Positions 18,104 through 25,987 of a stretch of DNA of 64,000 bases are shown piece after piece (position 1 is the stretch's first letter; every line of letters starts with the position of its first letter). The DNA comes from Streptomyces sp. IMTB 2501 (GTDB lineage: Bacteria; Actinomycetota; Actinomycetes; Streptomycetales; Streptomycetaceae): positions 130,898 through 194,897 of the forward strand of contig NZ_MQUS01000016.1 of NCBI RefSeq assembly GCF_001953885.1, given 5' to 3'. A program made the position numbers and the translations under genes. The notes under the pieces were generated by a model, which did not search any database, had not been told where the DNA came from, and saw nothing but the letters and a program-made list of their open reading frames with translations.

Positions 18104-19534
18104 ATGGCCCCAAGCGCCATGAGTCGTGGCAAAGACAACTGGATCGCCTCTCTCTCCGAAGCCCAGCCGGTCCCGTACTGGCTGGAAGACCCCGGCAAGC
18201 CGCAGGCCGAGCCCGCCCTCACCGGCACCGACACCTGCGACCTGCTGGTCGTCGGCGGCGGCTACAGCGGGCTGTGGACCGCGCTCAATGCCAAGGAGCG
18301 CGACCCGCAGCGCGAGGTGGTGCTGCTGGAAGGCCGCGAGGTGGGCTGGGCCGCCTCCGGCCGCAACGGCGGCTTCTGCGCCGCCTCCCTCACCCACGGC
18401 CTGCCCAACGGGCTGACCCGCTGGCCCGACGAGATCCAGAAACTGGAGGAGCTGGGCCGGCGCAACCTCGACGAGATCGAGGCCGCGGTAGCCCGGCACG
18501 GCATCGACTGCGACTTCGAGCGGACCGGCGAGATCGACGTCGCCACCGAGACCTACCAGGCCTGGGAACTTCGCGACTGGCACCGGGAGTTGGAGGAGAA
18601 GGGACTCGCGGACGGCATCGAGTTCCTGGATGCCGACGCGGTGCGCGAGCAGGTGAACTCGCCGACGTTCGAGGCGGGCCTGTGGGACCGCCGCGGCGTG
18701 GCCATGCTGCATCCGGCCAAGCTCGCCTGGGGCCTGAAGCAGGCCTGCGTCAAACTGGGCGTGCGGGTGTACGAGCACACGCCCGCGCTCACCCTCAAGC
18801 AGTACGGCGCCGGCATGGCCGTCAGCACGCCGTACGGCGCGGTCCGCGCCCGCAGGGTCGCGCTCGGCACGAACATCTTCCCGAACCTGCTGCGCCGCGT
18901 GCGCTCCTACACCGTCCCGGTCTACGACTACGCGCTGATGACGGAGCCGCTGACCGCCGAGCAGCTGTCGGACATCGGCTGGAAGAACCGCCAGGGGCTC
19001 GGCGACTCGGCCAACCAGTTCCACTACTTCCGGCTGTCCGCCGACAACCGGATCCTGTGGGGCGGCTACGACGCGATCCACCACTACGGCGGCAGGGTGC
19101 GCGCCGAGTACGACGACCGGCCGGAGACGTACGCCAAGCTCGCCGGCCACTTCTTCAGCTGCTTCCCGCAGCTGGAGGGCGTCCGCTTCACGCACGCCTG
19201 GGGCGGCGCGATCGACACCTGCTCGCGCTTCTCGGCGTTCTTCGGCACGGCGCACGGGGGGAGGGTCGCCTACGCGGCCGGCTACACCGGCCTCGGCGTG
19301 GGTGCGACCCGCTTCGGCGCGGACGTGATGCTCGACCTGCTGGACGGGGAGCGTACCGAGCGGACGGAGCTGGAGATGGTCCGCAAGAAGCCGCTGCCGT
19401 TCCCGCCCGAGCCGTTCGCCTGGACCGGGATCGCCCTCACCAAGTGGTCTCTGGCCCGTGCGGACGCGCAGGGCGGCCGCCGCAATCTGTGGCTGCGGGC
19501 GATGGACCGGCTGGGGCTGGGCTTCGACAGCTGA
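18104..19534 (+). CDS. puuB: FAD-dependent amine oxidoreductase, PuuB-like
   Basis: A 476-residue DAO-family flavoenzyme. The dinucleotide-binding motif VVGGGYSGLWTALN is at residues about 47-60, followed by the SGRNGGF segment typical of gamma-glutamylputrescine oxidase-like proteins, and a C-terminal GYTGLGVGATRFGAD block that completes the FAD site. The likely reaction is oxidative deamination of putrescine or gamma-glutamylputrescine to an aldehyde and hydrogen peroxide, feeding the dehydrogenase at 12291. ATG 18104 has GGGAG upstream; ATG 18119 is an in-frame alternative. The stop codon lies inside an 18-bp tandem duplication. Confidence 0.82.
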   Translation: MAPSAMSRGKDNWIASLSEAQPVPYWLEDPGKPQAEPALTGTDTCDLLVVGGGYSGLWTALNAKERDPQREVVLLEGREVGWAASGRNGGFCAASLTHGLPNGLTRWPDEIQKLEELGRRNLDEIEAAVARHGIDCDFERTGEIDVATETYQAWELRDWHRELEEKGLADGIEFLDADAVREQVNSPTFEAGLWDRRGVAMLHPAKLAWGLKQACVKLGVRVYEHTPALTLKQYGAGMAVSTPYGAVRARRVALGTNIFPNLLRRVRSYTVPVYDYALMTEPLTAEQLSDIGWKNRQGLGDSANQFHYFRLSADNRILWGGYDAIHHYGGRVRAEYDDRPETYAKLAGHFFSCFPQLEGVRFTHAWGGAIDTCSRFSAFFGTAHGGRVAYAAGYTGLGVGATRFGADVMLDLLDGERTERTELEMVRKKPLPFPPEPFAWTGIALTKWSLARADAQGGRRNLWLRAMDRLGLGFDS

Positions 19535-19563
19535 TCCCTTTTATACAGCTGATCCCTTTTGTA
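19528..19563 (+). repeat. 18-bp tandem duplication over the puuB stop
   Basis: CAGCTGATCCCTTTTATA (19528-19545) is followed directly by CAGCTGATCCCTTTTGTA (19546-19563), 17 of 18 bases identical. The first copy carries the stop codon of the oxidase gene. It looks like a recent slippage or duplication event. Confidence 0.8.
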
Positions 19564-19717
19564 TGGTCTGCGGGATTTCGCAGCCTTTACCCGGTCCTTA
19601 TGGCCGCGTCAAGCCACGAATTTCCGGAGCATGACCCTGCTGTCGCATTCCGGCGTACTGGAAGCACGGACCTCACCGGAGGCGCCGATTCCCTCACCGG
19701 ATCAGCAGGAGAAGATC

Positions 19718-20020
19718 ATGAACCGCATCATTCGCATCAGCCGTAAGCACGACGAGTCCCGTCCCAGGCGTCGTCTGGGCCTGGCGACGGCGGTGGCCTC
19801 CGCCGCCGTTGTCGCCGGAGGTGTCATGCTGCCCGCGGCGGCCGCCTCGGCGGCGCCGATGCCCCAGACGTCCGCGGTGACCATGGCTGCCCATCACGAT
19901 CACCATGACGGGGACTACTGGCACCACGACCACGACGGGGAGCACTGGTATCACCACCACTACTGGGACTACCACCGCCACTGCTACGTGTGGGTCTGGG
20001 ACTGGGACTACGGGTGGTGA
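19718..20020 (+). CDS. Small secreted His/Trp/Asp-rich peptide
   Basis: A 100-residue preprotein. A basic N-terminus (SRKHDESRPRRRLG) is followed by a hydrophobic stretch and a likely signal-peptidase site at ASA-AP near residue 48. The last 42 residues are extremely biased: 13 His, 7 Trp, 8 Asp, several Tyr and one Cys, in HH-D-HH, HHDHDGEHWYHHH and VWVWDWDYGW patterns. Such a chain should bind transition metals, or alternatively stick to surfaces or membranes. No known family is recognised. ATG 19718 has AGGAG seven bases upstream. It stands alone between the oxidase gene and a CRP-like palindrome, so it may have its own promoter. Confidence 0.75.
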   Translation: MNRIIRISRKHDESRPRRRLGLATAVASAAVVAGGVMLPAAAASAAPMPQTSAVTMAAHHDHHDGDYWHHDHDGEHWYHHHYWDYHRHCYVWVWDWDYGW

Positions 20021-20044
20021 CCCCCAGCCGACACGACACCGAAG

Positions 20045-20060
20045 TGTGACCTAGGTCACA
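20045..20060. promoter_or_regulatory. Perfect CRP-type palindrome
   Basis: TGTGACCTAGGTCACA is a 16-bp perfect palindrome that equals the CRP/FNR-family consensus TGTGA-N6-TCACA and also the GTG-N6-GNCAC pattern I recall for Streptomyces Crp. A weak -10 (TAATGC, 20084-20089) lies at a distance fitting an activator site about 43 bases before a start near 20096. Confidence 0.6.
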
Positions 20061-20093
20061 TCGAAGGGGGTGTAGAACCCGCGTAATGCCCCC

Positions 20094-20164
20094 TGGAAGG
20101 CCTCCCTCTCTCTCCTTGACGCGACCGCGCCGGACGGTCGGGCGAGAGAAAGGGAGGCCTTCTG
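20094..20164 (+). promoter_or_regulatory. Leader hairpin that buries the ribosome-binding site
   Basis: Bases 20096-20114 pair with 20144-20162 (19 bp, one mismatch), extended by two wobble pairs to the base before the ATG at 20165. The right arm contains the only Shine-Dalgarno sequence, GGGAGG. Inside the loop CGACCG and CGGTCG form a second stem. In RNA this should block translation unless opened. There is no T-run, so a terminator is less likely. Confidence 0.65.
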
Positions 20165-20629
20165 ATGACTGGGGCGAAGACGGCCGTCGAGTGGCTGGCA
20201 TCCGTCGCACCGGATCCCGAGGCCTGCCGCTGGGAATGGGAGCGCAATCCCCTGGGGATCGCGCTGCTGCCCGCCGGCAGGGCCTGGGACGTACTGATCC
20301 TGCCGGGCGACCTCGGCTATCCGACCCTGGACGTGCTCACCCGAATCCTCGACCAACCCGGCCCGGTGCTCGTCGACTTCGGCGACAACCGGGTCGGGTT
20401 CTTCGTGCCGCCGGGCACCGCGGCCCGCTGGGTCGGCACCGGCATCCGTACCGCGGGACCCGGCACCTGGATCGTCGTACCGTATCCCGGCCGGGTGACC
20501 AGGGGTGTGCGCTGGCTGGTGCCACCGGACGGCTCGGGCACGCTGACCGATCCCGCGCTGCTGGAGCTGGCGATGCACGAGGCGGCGGCGCGGCTGGCCG
20601 GGGGCGGGGGTGGGGACGGGGGTGTCTAG
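20165..20629 (+). CDS. Conserved hypothetical protein
   Basis: A 154-residue soluble protein ending in a glycine-rich tail. Conserved-looking parts are WERNPLGIALLPAGRAWDVL, a central GPVLVDFGDNRVGFFVPPGTA and PGTWIVVPYPGRVTRGVRWL, then LTDPALLELAMHEAAARLA. The layout recalls short Streptomyces proteins distantly similar to the N-terminal part of primase-polymerase proteins, but I see no catalytic signature and do not assign that function. ATG 20165 has GGGAGG eight bases upstream, which lies within a 19-bp hairpin, so expression is probably controlled at translation. A CRP-type palindrome lies 105 bases upstream. Confidence 0.65.
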   Translation: MTGAKTAVEWLASVAPDPEACRWEWERNPLGIALLPAGRAWDVLILPGDLGYPTLDVLTRILDQPGPVLVDFGDNRVGFFVPPGTAARWVGTGIRTAGPGTWIVVPYPGRVTRGVRWLVPPDGSGTLTDPALLELAMHEAAARLAGGGGGDGGV

Positions 20630-20700
20630 GGCCTCTCTTCCGGGTCCCGCCGGGGCCGTGGACCGTCCCGGATCCGCCCCCGCCCCCGCCCGCGTCCGGC

Positions 20701-21176
20701 CTGACCGGCTGGAGTTGTAGGGCAGGCAGCGGTACGACCGTGAACTCGCCAGTGCGCAGCGGCGGTTCCGCGCTGCGGGCGCCCCCGGCCGGCAGCGACG
20801 ACGCTCAGTGCGCACAGACGGTCCCGTCCAGCCGGACTCGACGTACACCCTGTCCGGTTACGTCCGCGGCTCGTACGTCTGCGGGTCCGTCGTGGCTGGT
20901 CGCGCGGTTCCCCGCGCCCCTTTGGGGCGGTGCCGACTTCCACATCCCGACCAGGTCACGATCGGCATGCCGGCGTCGACCGGCGCGGGCAACGGCTGCG
21001 TACCGCCGTCCGAGATCACGAAGACCCTGGACTGCCTGAGGAAGAAGACGAACTGCGGCTCGTACGCGACTCATGGGACCTGGCCGGCGCTGCGCGGTCC
21101 GATGACGTCGTCGGTGAACTGGGACCGCTGCCCGGACTGGGAGTTCCAGAAGAACCTCGACGCGTACTCCGGCTGA
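20701..21176 (+). pseudogene. Decayed GH18 chitinase with carbohydrate-binding module
   Basis: Fragments of one gene lie in different frames. From 20701 one frame reads LTGWSCRAGSG... to DDAQCAQTV, the start of a chitinase-type carbohydrate-binding module; after a frameshift near 20810 the module continues as VQPDSTYTLSGYVRGSYV. After an interruption by a Streptomyces repeat (20892-20930), the same frame resumes as QVTIGMPAST, then ALRGPMTSSVNWDRCPDWEF and a stop at 21174-21176, the typical C-terminus of a GH18 catalytic domain. The signal peptide and most of both domains are missing, so no active chitinase can be made. Confidence 0.75.
20892..20930. repeat. Common Streptomyces intergenic repeat
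   Basis: GGCTGGTCGCGCGGTTCCCC followed by GCGCCCCTTTGGGGCG, ending in the hairpin CGCCCC-TTT-GGGGCG (20915-20929). I recognise it as a short element scattered in large numbers between Streptomyces genes. Here it sits exactly at the deletion junction within the chitinase remnant. Confidence 0.6.
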
Positions 21177-21774
21177 TCACCAGGGACAGGCTGGTCAGCA
21201 GCACGGTGCACAGGCACCAGCTGGCCAGCACGTCCAGCGGCCAGTGATAACCGCGCCGGACCAGTCCGTACGACACCCCGAGGACCAGGACCGTGCAGAG
21301 GGCGAGCAGGCTCCGGCGGGCGGCCGGTGTGCGCAGCCAGGGGAGCAGGAGCAGGGTCGCCGAGCCGTAGGCGACGGCCGCCGTGGCCGTGTGGCCGGAG
21401 GGAAAATAGCCGACGGCCGGGGGCACCACGGGGGTCCCCGGCCGGGCGGTCCAGTCCTTGAGCGGGACGATGATCGCCGGGACCAGTGCCATCAGCACGA
21501 ACGCGCCGAGCGGCGGCAGCCACCAGCGGGGCGCACCACCGCGCCGGCCCCGCCACAGGACGTAGCCGATGGCGACGAGCAGCACCGGCACGGCGACCTG
21601 AGCGTTCCCGAGGTCGGAGAGGATCTCGGAGAACCGGTCCGGATGGGCGAGGGCCCGGCTGAGGCGGGCGTCCAGCCGAAGCAACGGGCCGTGCGCCACG
21701 ACCTGCCAGGTGGACAGGACGAGGAGCACGGCCGGAAGGACGAGCAGCGGGGCACGGCGGACAACGGTCGACAC
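21016..21774 (-). CDS. PAP2 family membrane phosphatase, C-terminus altered
   Basis: A 252-residue protein with about six spans. PAP2 motifs: PLKDWTARPGTP (first lysine/arginine motif), YFPSGHTATA (second) and RRGYHWPLDVLAS (third, catalytic His with Asp four residues on). Such enzymes dephosphorylate lipid phosphates such as undecaprenyl pyrophosphate or phosphatidic acid at the outer face. GTG 21774 begins STVVRRAPLLVL before the first span; the start is uncertain because no good ribosome site is visible. The last 50 or so residues, Ser/Arg-rich, are the antisense of the chitinase remnant, so the natural stop was lost when the two genes were joined tail to tail. Confidence 0.72.
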   Translation of the reverse strand: MSTVVRRAPLLVLPAVLLVLSTWQVVAHGPLLRLDARLSRALAHPDRFSEILSDLGNAQVAVPVLLVAIGYVLWRGRRGGAPRWWLPPLGAFVLMALVPAIIVPLKDWTARPGTPVVPPAVGYFPSGHTATAAVAYGSATLLLLPWLRTPAARRSLLALCTVLVLGVSYGLVRRGYHWPLDVLASWCLCTVLLTSLSLVISRSTRRGSSGTPSPGSGPSSPTTSSDRAAPARSHESRTSRSSSSSSGSPGSS

Positions 21775-22150
21775 GGCGCCCAGCTTCGCAGGTTGTTCGG
21801 GAGAAGGAGGCCGGCCGCCCCGGAACAGGGGGGGTGGTTCCGAGGCGGCCGATCGGATCGGAACGTCGCGCGCCCCGGGGGGTTTGGGGCGGCGACCGTC
21901 CGATCGGTGAGGAGATCCCGGAGCCGTCAGGCGCCGGATGTGTGCGCGAGGGCACGACCAGGTCGAAGCTGGGGAGGCCTCGTCCTGAAAACGCCCACAG
22001 TCCCCTGTGGACGGGGTGTATCTCTCATCTGGGTAGAACTTACGGCAGGCCGAGGCGCTTGGGCAGATGGAATCGCGTCCCGCCATCCACCTCCCACACG
22101 TTCTTCACACGGCCTGCCGTAGGTGCCGTTCACAGGTGCGGATCGCTCGC
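21775..22150. other. Gap between PAP2 gene and gabT without a recognised gene
   Basis: About 375 bases upstream of the PAP2 start and downstream of the gabT stop on the same strand. I see no convincing coding frame, RNA gene or clear terminator. It must hold the PAP2 promoter, which I could not pick out with confidence. Confidence 0.5.
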
Positions 22151-23485
22151 TCAGATGCGCGCGAAGGCCTGTTCGATGATGTCGAGGCCCTCGTTCAGGA
22201 GGTCCTCGCCGATCACCAGCGGGGGCAGGAAGCGCAGCACGTTGCCGTAGGTGCCGCAGGTCAGGACCAGCAGCCCTTCGGCGTGGCAGGCCTTGGCGAG
22301 CGCGGCGGTGGCTTCGGGGTTCGGCTCCTTGGTCGTACGGTCCTTGACCAGCTCGATGGCGATCATGGCGCCGCGCCCACGGACGTCACCGATGATGTCG
22401 AACTTCTCGGCCATGGCGGCGAGGCGGCCCTTCATGACCTCCTCGATGCGCTTGGCCTTGCCGTTGAGGTCCAGCTCCTTCATGGTCTCGATGGCACCGA
22501 GCGCACCGGCGCAGGCGACCGGGTTGCCGCCGTAGGTACCACCCAGGCCACCGGCGTGCGCGGCGTCCATGATCTCGGCGCGCCCGGTGACGGCGGCGAG
22601 CGGAAGCCCACCGGCGATGCCCTTGGCGGTCGTGATCAGGTCAGGCACGATCCCCTCGTCCTCGCAGGCGAACCACTGGCCCGTCCGGCAGAACCCGGAC
22701 TGGATCTCATCGGCGACGAAGACGATCCCGTTGTCGGCGGCGAACTGCCGAATCGCCGGGAGGAACCCCTTGGCCGGCTCGATGAAGCCGCCCTCGCCGA
22801 GCACCGGCTCGATGATGATCGCGGCGATGTTGTCCGCACCGACCTGCTTGCTCATCTGGTCGATGGCCTGCGCGGCGGCCTCGGGACCGGCGTTCTCCGC
22901 ACCGGTCGGCCAGCGGTAGCCGTACGCCACCGGCACCCGGTACACCTCGGGCGCGAACGGCCCGAACCCGTGCTTGTACGGCATGTTCTTGGCGGTGAGC
23001 GCCATGGTCAGGTTGGTCCGCCCGTGGTACCCGTGGTCGAACACCACCACGGCCTGCCGCTTGGTGTAGGCACGAGCGATCTTGACGGCGTTCTCGACGG
23101 CCTCGGCGCCGGAGTTGAACAGCGCGGACTTCTTGGCGTGGTCACCCGGGGTCAGCTCGGCGAGAGCCTCCGCGACCTCTACATAGCCCTCGTACGGGGT
23201 GACCATGAAACAGGTGTGGGTGAAGTCGGCGAGCTGGGCGGCGGCACGCCGTACGACGGCTTCGGCGGAGGCGCCGACGGAGGTCACGGCGATGCCGGAC
23301 CCGAAGTCGATGAGCCGGTTGCCGTCGACGTCCTCGATGATCCCGCCACCGGCGCGCGCGGTGAAGACCGGCAGCACCGAGCCCACGCCCTGCGCGACCG
23401 CGGCGGTACGGCGGGCCTGCAGCTCCTGCGACTTCGGACCGGGGATGGCGGTGACGACGCGGCGCTCCTGCGGAAGTGCGGTCAT
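22151..23485 (-). CDS. gabT: 4-aminobutyrate aminotransferase
   Basis: A 444-residue class III PLP aminotransferase. Visible are FNSGAEAVENAVKIAR (phosphate loop), FDHGYHGRT (ring-stacking region), FVADEIQSGFCRTG (Asp to the PLP nitrogen) and TTAKGIAGGLPLAAV (Schiff-base Lys). Length and motifs fit GabT, which moves the amino group of GABA to 2-oxoglutarate, giving succinate semialdehyde. This follows the aldehyde dehydrogenase step and precedes the dehydrogenase at 27880. ATG 23485 has GGGAG just upstream. It is divergent from the TraD-like gene. Confidence 0.9.
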   Translation of the reverse strand: MTALPQERRVVTAIPGPKSQELQARRTAAVAQGVGSVLPVFTARAGGGIIEDVDGNRLIDFGSGIAVTSVGASAEAVVRRAAAQLADFTHTCFMVTPYEGYVEVAEALAELTPGDHAKKSALFNSGAEAVENAVKIARAYTKRQAVVVFDHGYHGRTNLTMALTAKNMPYKHGFGPFAPEVYRVPVAYGYRWPTGAENAGPEAAAQAIDQMSKQVGADNIAAIIIEPVLGEGGFIEPAKGFLPAIRQFAADNGIVFVADEIQSGFCRTGQWFACEDEGIVPDLITTAKGIAGGLPLAAVTGRAEIMDAAHAGGLGGTYGGNPVACAGALGAIETMKELDLNGKAKRIEEVMKGRLAAMAEKFDIIGDVRGRGAMIAIELVKDRTTKEPNPEATAALAKACHAEGLLVLTCGTYGNVLRFLPPLVIGEDLLNEGLDIIEQAFARI

Positions 23486-23724
23486 GGGGGCTCCCTGATG
23501 ATCTTGCGTACCGGGCGGTCCCGGACGATTCCGGGCGGTGCGTTTTCGGCCGCTTACCTATCTTTCTTCGCAGGCTAGGGCCGGGGGTGGGGGGTGGGCA
23601 TGCTCCATGTGGGCGTTGTCGGGGACTCCGGTTGTCCGCCATGGACATAGCCGCGTGACCGGGGTACGCCCAGTCGGCGGGCGCTCTCGGCCACGTATGC
23701 GGTGAACTCCCCTTCCCGGGGCGT

Positions 23725-23730
23725 TAGATT
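23725..23730 (+). promoter_or_regulatory. Candidate -10 box for the TraD-like gene
   Basis: TAGATT sits about ten bases before ATG 23740 and 46 before ATG 23776. Transcription from it would either be leaderless for 23740 or give a leader of about 36-40 bases for 23776, which has a Shine-Dalgarno sequence. The -35 region (GTGAAC, 23702-23707) is weak. Confidence 0.35.
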
Positions 23731-23775
23731 GGCTCGCTGATGGTGGATGGAACGGCTGGTCAGGGGGCAAGGGCG

Positions 23776-25902
23776 ATGGACGGCGACGGCACGCGCGACG
23801 CACGCGGCACGCATGCGCATCCTGTACCGCGTCCGGCGACACCGCCACAGGGGGGTGGCATGCCACCGATGCCCACGTCACCACCTGGGCTCCCGCCGAC
23901 TCCGGACGGCTCCGCCTTCCTGACCTGGCTGCGGACACCGCGCCCGGAGGCGGCGCCCGGCGTGTGGCGCCTCGGACACCGGCCCCGGCCCGAGCAGGAG
24001 CCCGAGCGGATCCCGGCCCGGCAGCTGATCAGCGGAGCCCTCATCGCCTTCCTCGTCGGCTGGCTGGTCTGGTCCCTGCTGTGGAACGGCTATCTCGGCA
24101 GCTGGTGGGTGCTGCCGCTCCAACTGCTCGTCCCCGAATCCTGGCGCAACAGCGACAGCAATGTGGCGCGTGCCTTCCTCTGGTACGGCTATTACACCCT
24201 CATCGGCCTCTCCATCCTGCTGATCGCCGGCCGTCTCGGTCGCTGGGGCGAGGTCTGGCGCCGCTACGGCCCCCCGGCCTGGCGTCCGGCCATGCCGGTG
24301 GCCGAGCGTCCGCCCGCACCGGAGCAGGACCCTGTCGAGTGGCCCCAACTGCGCCATGCCGGTGCCCACGAGGCTGCCGATCGGCTTGCCGCCGAGGCGA
24401 GGTCCGGGCTCATGCGCGACGTCGATCACGCCCGGATCAGCCGGGCCTGGCAGGGAGTGCGGTCGGGACGGCACAGCCTGGCCACCTTCACCGGCGCCGT
24501 GCTCAAGGACGGCTCCGCCGCCTGTCTGCACCCCAGCGGTGAGCGCGACCTGCCCGCCCGGCACGCCCGCCACGACCTGCTCACCGGCCAGGTTCGGCTC
24601 GGTACCGCCGCCGACGACCCCCGCAACCCCTACCACTACCGCGGCGCCGGGCTCGGCCTCGAACCCGGACTGCTCGGCACCTCGCTGCTCGCCGTCGGCC
24701 CGGCCGGCTCCGGAAAGACCGGCGCGCTGGTACGGCCGCTCGCCGAGTCCTTGTGCCTGCACGCCCTCGCCGGGCGCGCCTCCGTCGTGATCGTCGGCGC
24801 GGCGGACGCCGGACTCGGCCCGGCCGAGGGCTACGACGTCGTCGTACGCATCGGCCACCCGGAGTCCGTCTACGACCTCGATCTCTACGGCGGCATGGCC
24901 GACCCCGACGAGGCCGCGGCCATACTCGGCGAGGCCCTCGTCGGCGATCTCGCCGACCCGCACCCGGGCAGCGACACCCGCCGCTCCACCACGGTCCTCG
25001 CCCAGCTGCTCGGCCCCTTCCACGCCGTCCACGGCCGGTTCCCGTCCGTGCCCGAACTACGCGGGCTCCTCGACGGCGCTCCCGGCCCGCTCGCCGCCCT
25101 GCGCAAGGCATTGACGGACACCGGACAGGACGGGCTGCTGCGCGAACTCGACGCCCGCGAGAGGCAGATGGCCCACCCGGGAGACGTCGGCACCGTGCTC
25201 GCCGACCGGATCGCGCTGCTCGACCGGCCCGCCTTCGCCGCCTTCTTCGACACCTCCGGACAGAGCCGGCCGTTCTCGCTCAAGGCCCTCGACCATCCGG
25301 TCCGCGTCCGCATCGACCTGCCTCAGCGCGGCCACGCCGACGCCTCCCGGATTCTGGCCCGGCTGGTGCTCGCACAGTTCACAGCGGCCGTGACGGCACG
25401 GGAGGACCGGTCGCTCTTCGCCTGTCTGATCCTCGACGACGCCTCCGGTGTCGTCACCCCGGAGGCAGTCCGCGGCATCCAGCGGCTGCGTTCCGTGGGT
25501 GCCGGCGCGGTGCTCACCCTGCGCACCCTGGACGACGTGCCCCGGCCGCTGCGCGGACCTCTGCTCGGCGCCACCGGCTGCCGGATGGCGCTGTCCGGGG
25601 TCACGCCCTGGGACGGGCAGGACTTCGCCGAGGTGTGGGGCAAGGAGTGGACCGAGACCCGGGATGTCACCGATCGGCAGATCATCGCCCAGACCCCCGC
25701 CGGCAAGGCCGTGCACATGCTGCGCCGGGTCATCACCGGACAGGCGCCCACTGCCCGAGCCGTCACCGTTCGGCAGGTCGAGCGGGAGCGGTGGTCGGCT
25801 TCTGAGTTGGCTCATGGGGTGCCGGCCGGGCATGCGGTGTTGTCGTTGACGAGTGTGCGGGGGGAGCATGCGCCGCCGTTGCTGGTGGATTTGAGGGGGT
25901 GA
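23776..25902 (+). CDS. TraD/VirD4-like membrane P-loop ATPase without conjugation partners
   Basis: A 708-residue protein. A proline-rich start is followed by two membrane spans (LISGALIAFLVGWLVWSLLW and a second around WYGYYTLIGLSILLIAG), then a cytoplasmic ATPase with Walker A GPAGSGKTGALV and Walker B ACLILDDASG. The build resembles type IV coupling proteins and FtsK/TraD relatives, which pump DNA or protein. No relaxase, mating-pair or replication gene lies near, and base composition matches the surroundings, so it is a chromosomal orphan of unknown role. ATG 23776 has AGGGGG eight bases upstream; ATG 23740 is the in-frame alternative. Confidence 0.75.
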   Translation: MDGDGTRDARGTHAHPVPRPATPPQGGGMPPMPTSPPGLPPTPDGSAFLTWLRTPRPEAAPGVWRLGHRPRPEQEPERIPARQLISGALIAFLVGWLVWSLLWNGYLGSWWVLPLQLLVPESWRNSDSNVARAFLWYGYYTLIGLSILLIAGRLGRWGEVWRRYGPPAWRPAMPVAERPPAPEQDPVEWPQLRHAGAHEAADRLAAEARSGLMRDVDHARISRAWQGVRSGRHSLATFTGAVLKDGSAACLHPSGERDLPARHARHDLLTGQVRLGTAADDPRNPYHYRGAGLGLEPGLLGTSLLAVGPAGSGKTGALVRPLAESLCLHALAGRASVVIVGAADAGLGPAEGYDVVVRIGHPESVYDLDLYGGMADPDEAAAILGEALVGDLADPHPGSDTRRSTTVLAQLLGPFHAVHGRFPSVPELRGLLDGAPGPLAALRKALTDTGQDGLLRELDARERQMAHPGDVGTVLADRIALLDRPAFAAFFDTSGQSRPFSLKALDHPVRVRIDLPQRGHADASRILARLVLAQFTAAVTAREDRSLFACLILDDASGVVTPEAVRGIQRLRSVGAGAVLTLRTLDDVPRPLRGPLLGATGCRMALSGVTPWDGQDFAEVWGKEWTETRDVTDRQIIAQTPAGKAVHMLRRVITGQAPTARAVTVRQVERERWSASELAHGVPAGHAVLSLTSVRGEHAPPLLVDLRG

Positions 25903-25987
25903 GGGGCGGGCGCGGGGACCGTACGGTGAGGCAGAATCGGTGTAGGTCGTTCATACGGTTCGGCCAAAGATTGCAGTGATTGTCTCG

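Noticed and set aside
20094..20164. Rho-independent terminator of the His-rich peptide gene
   Set aside because: The stem ends directly at the next start codon and has no T-run; its right arm is the ribosome site, so a leader control element fits better.
21834..22250. Plus-strand open frame between PAP2 and gabT
   Set aside because: Overlaps the gabT 3' end in antisense, has no ribosome site and no recognisable motif.
23776..25902. Integrative conjugative element
   Set aside because: Only the TraD-like ATPase is present; no integrase, relaxase, replication gene, att repeats or tRNA were seen.
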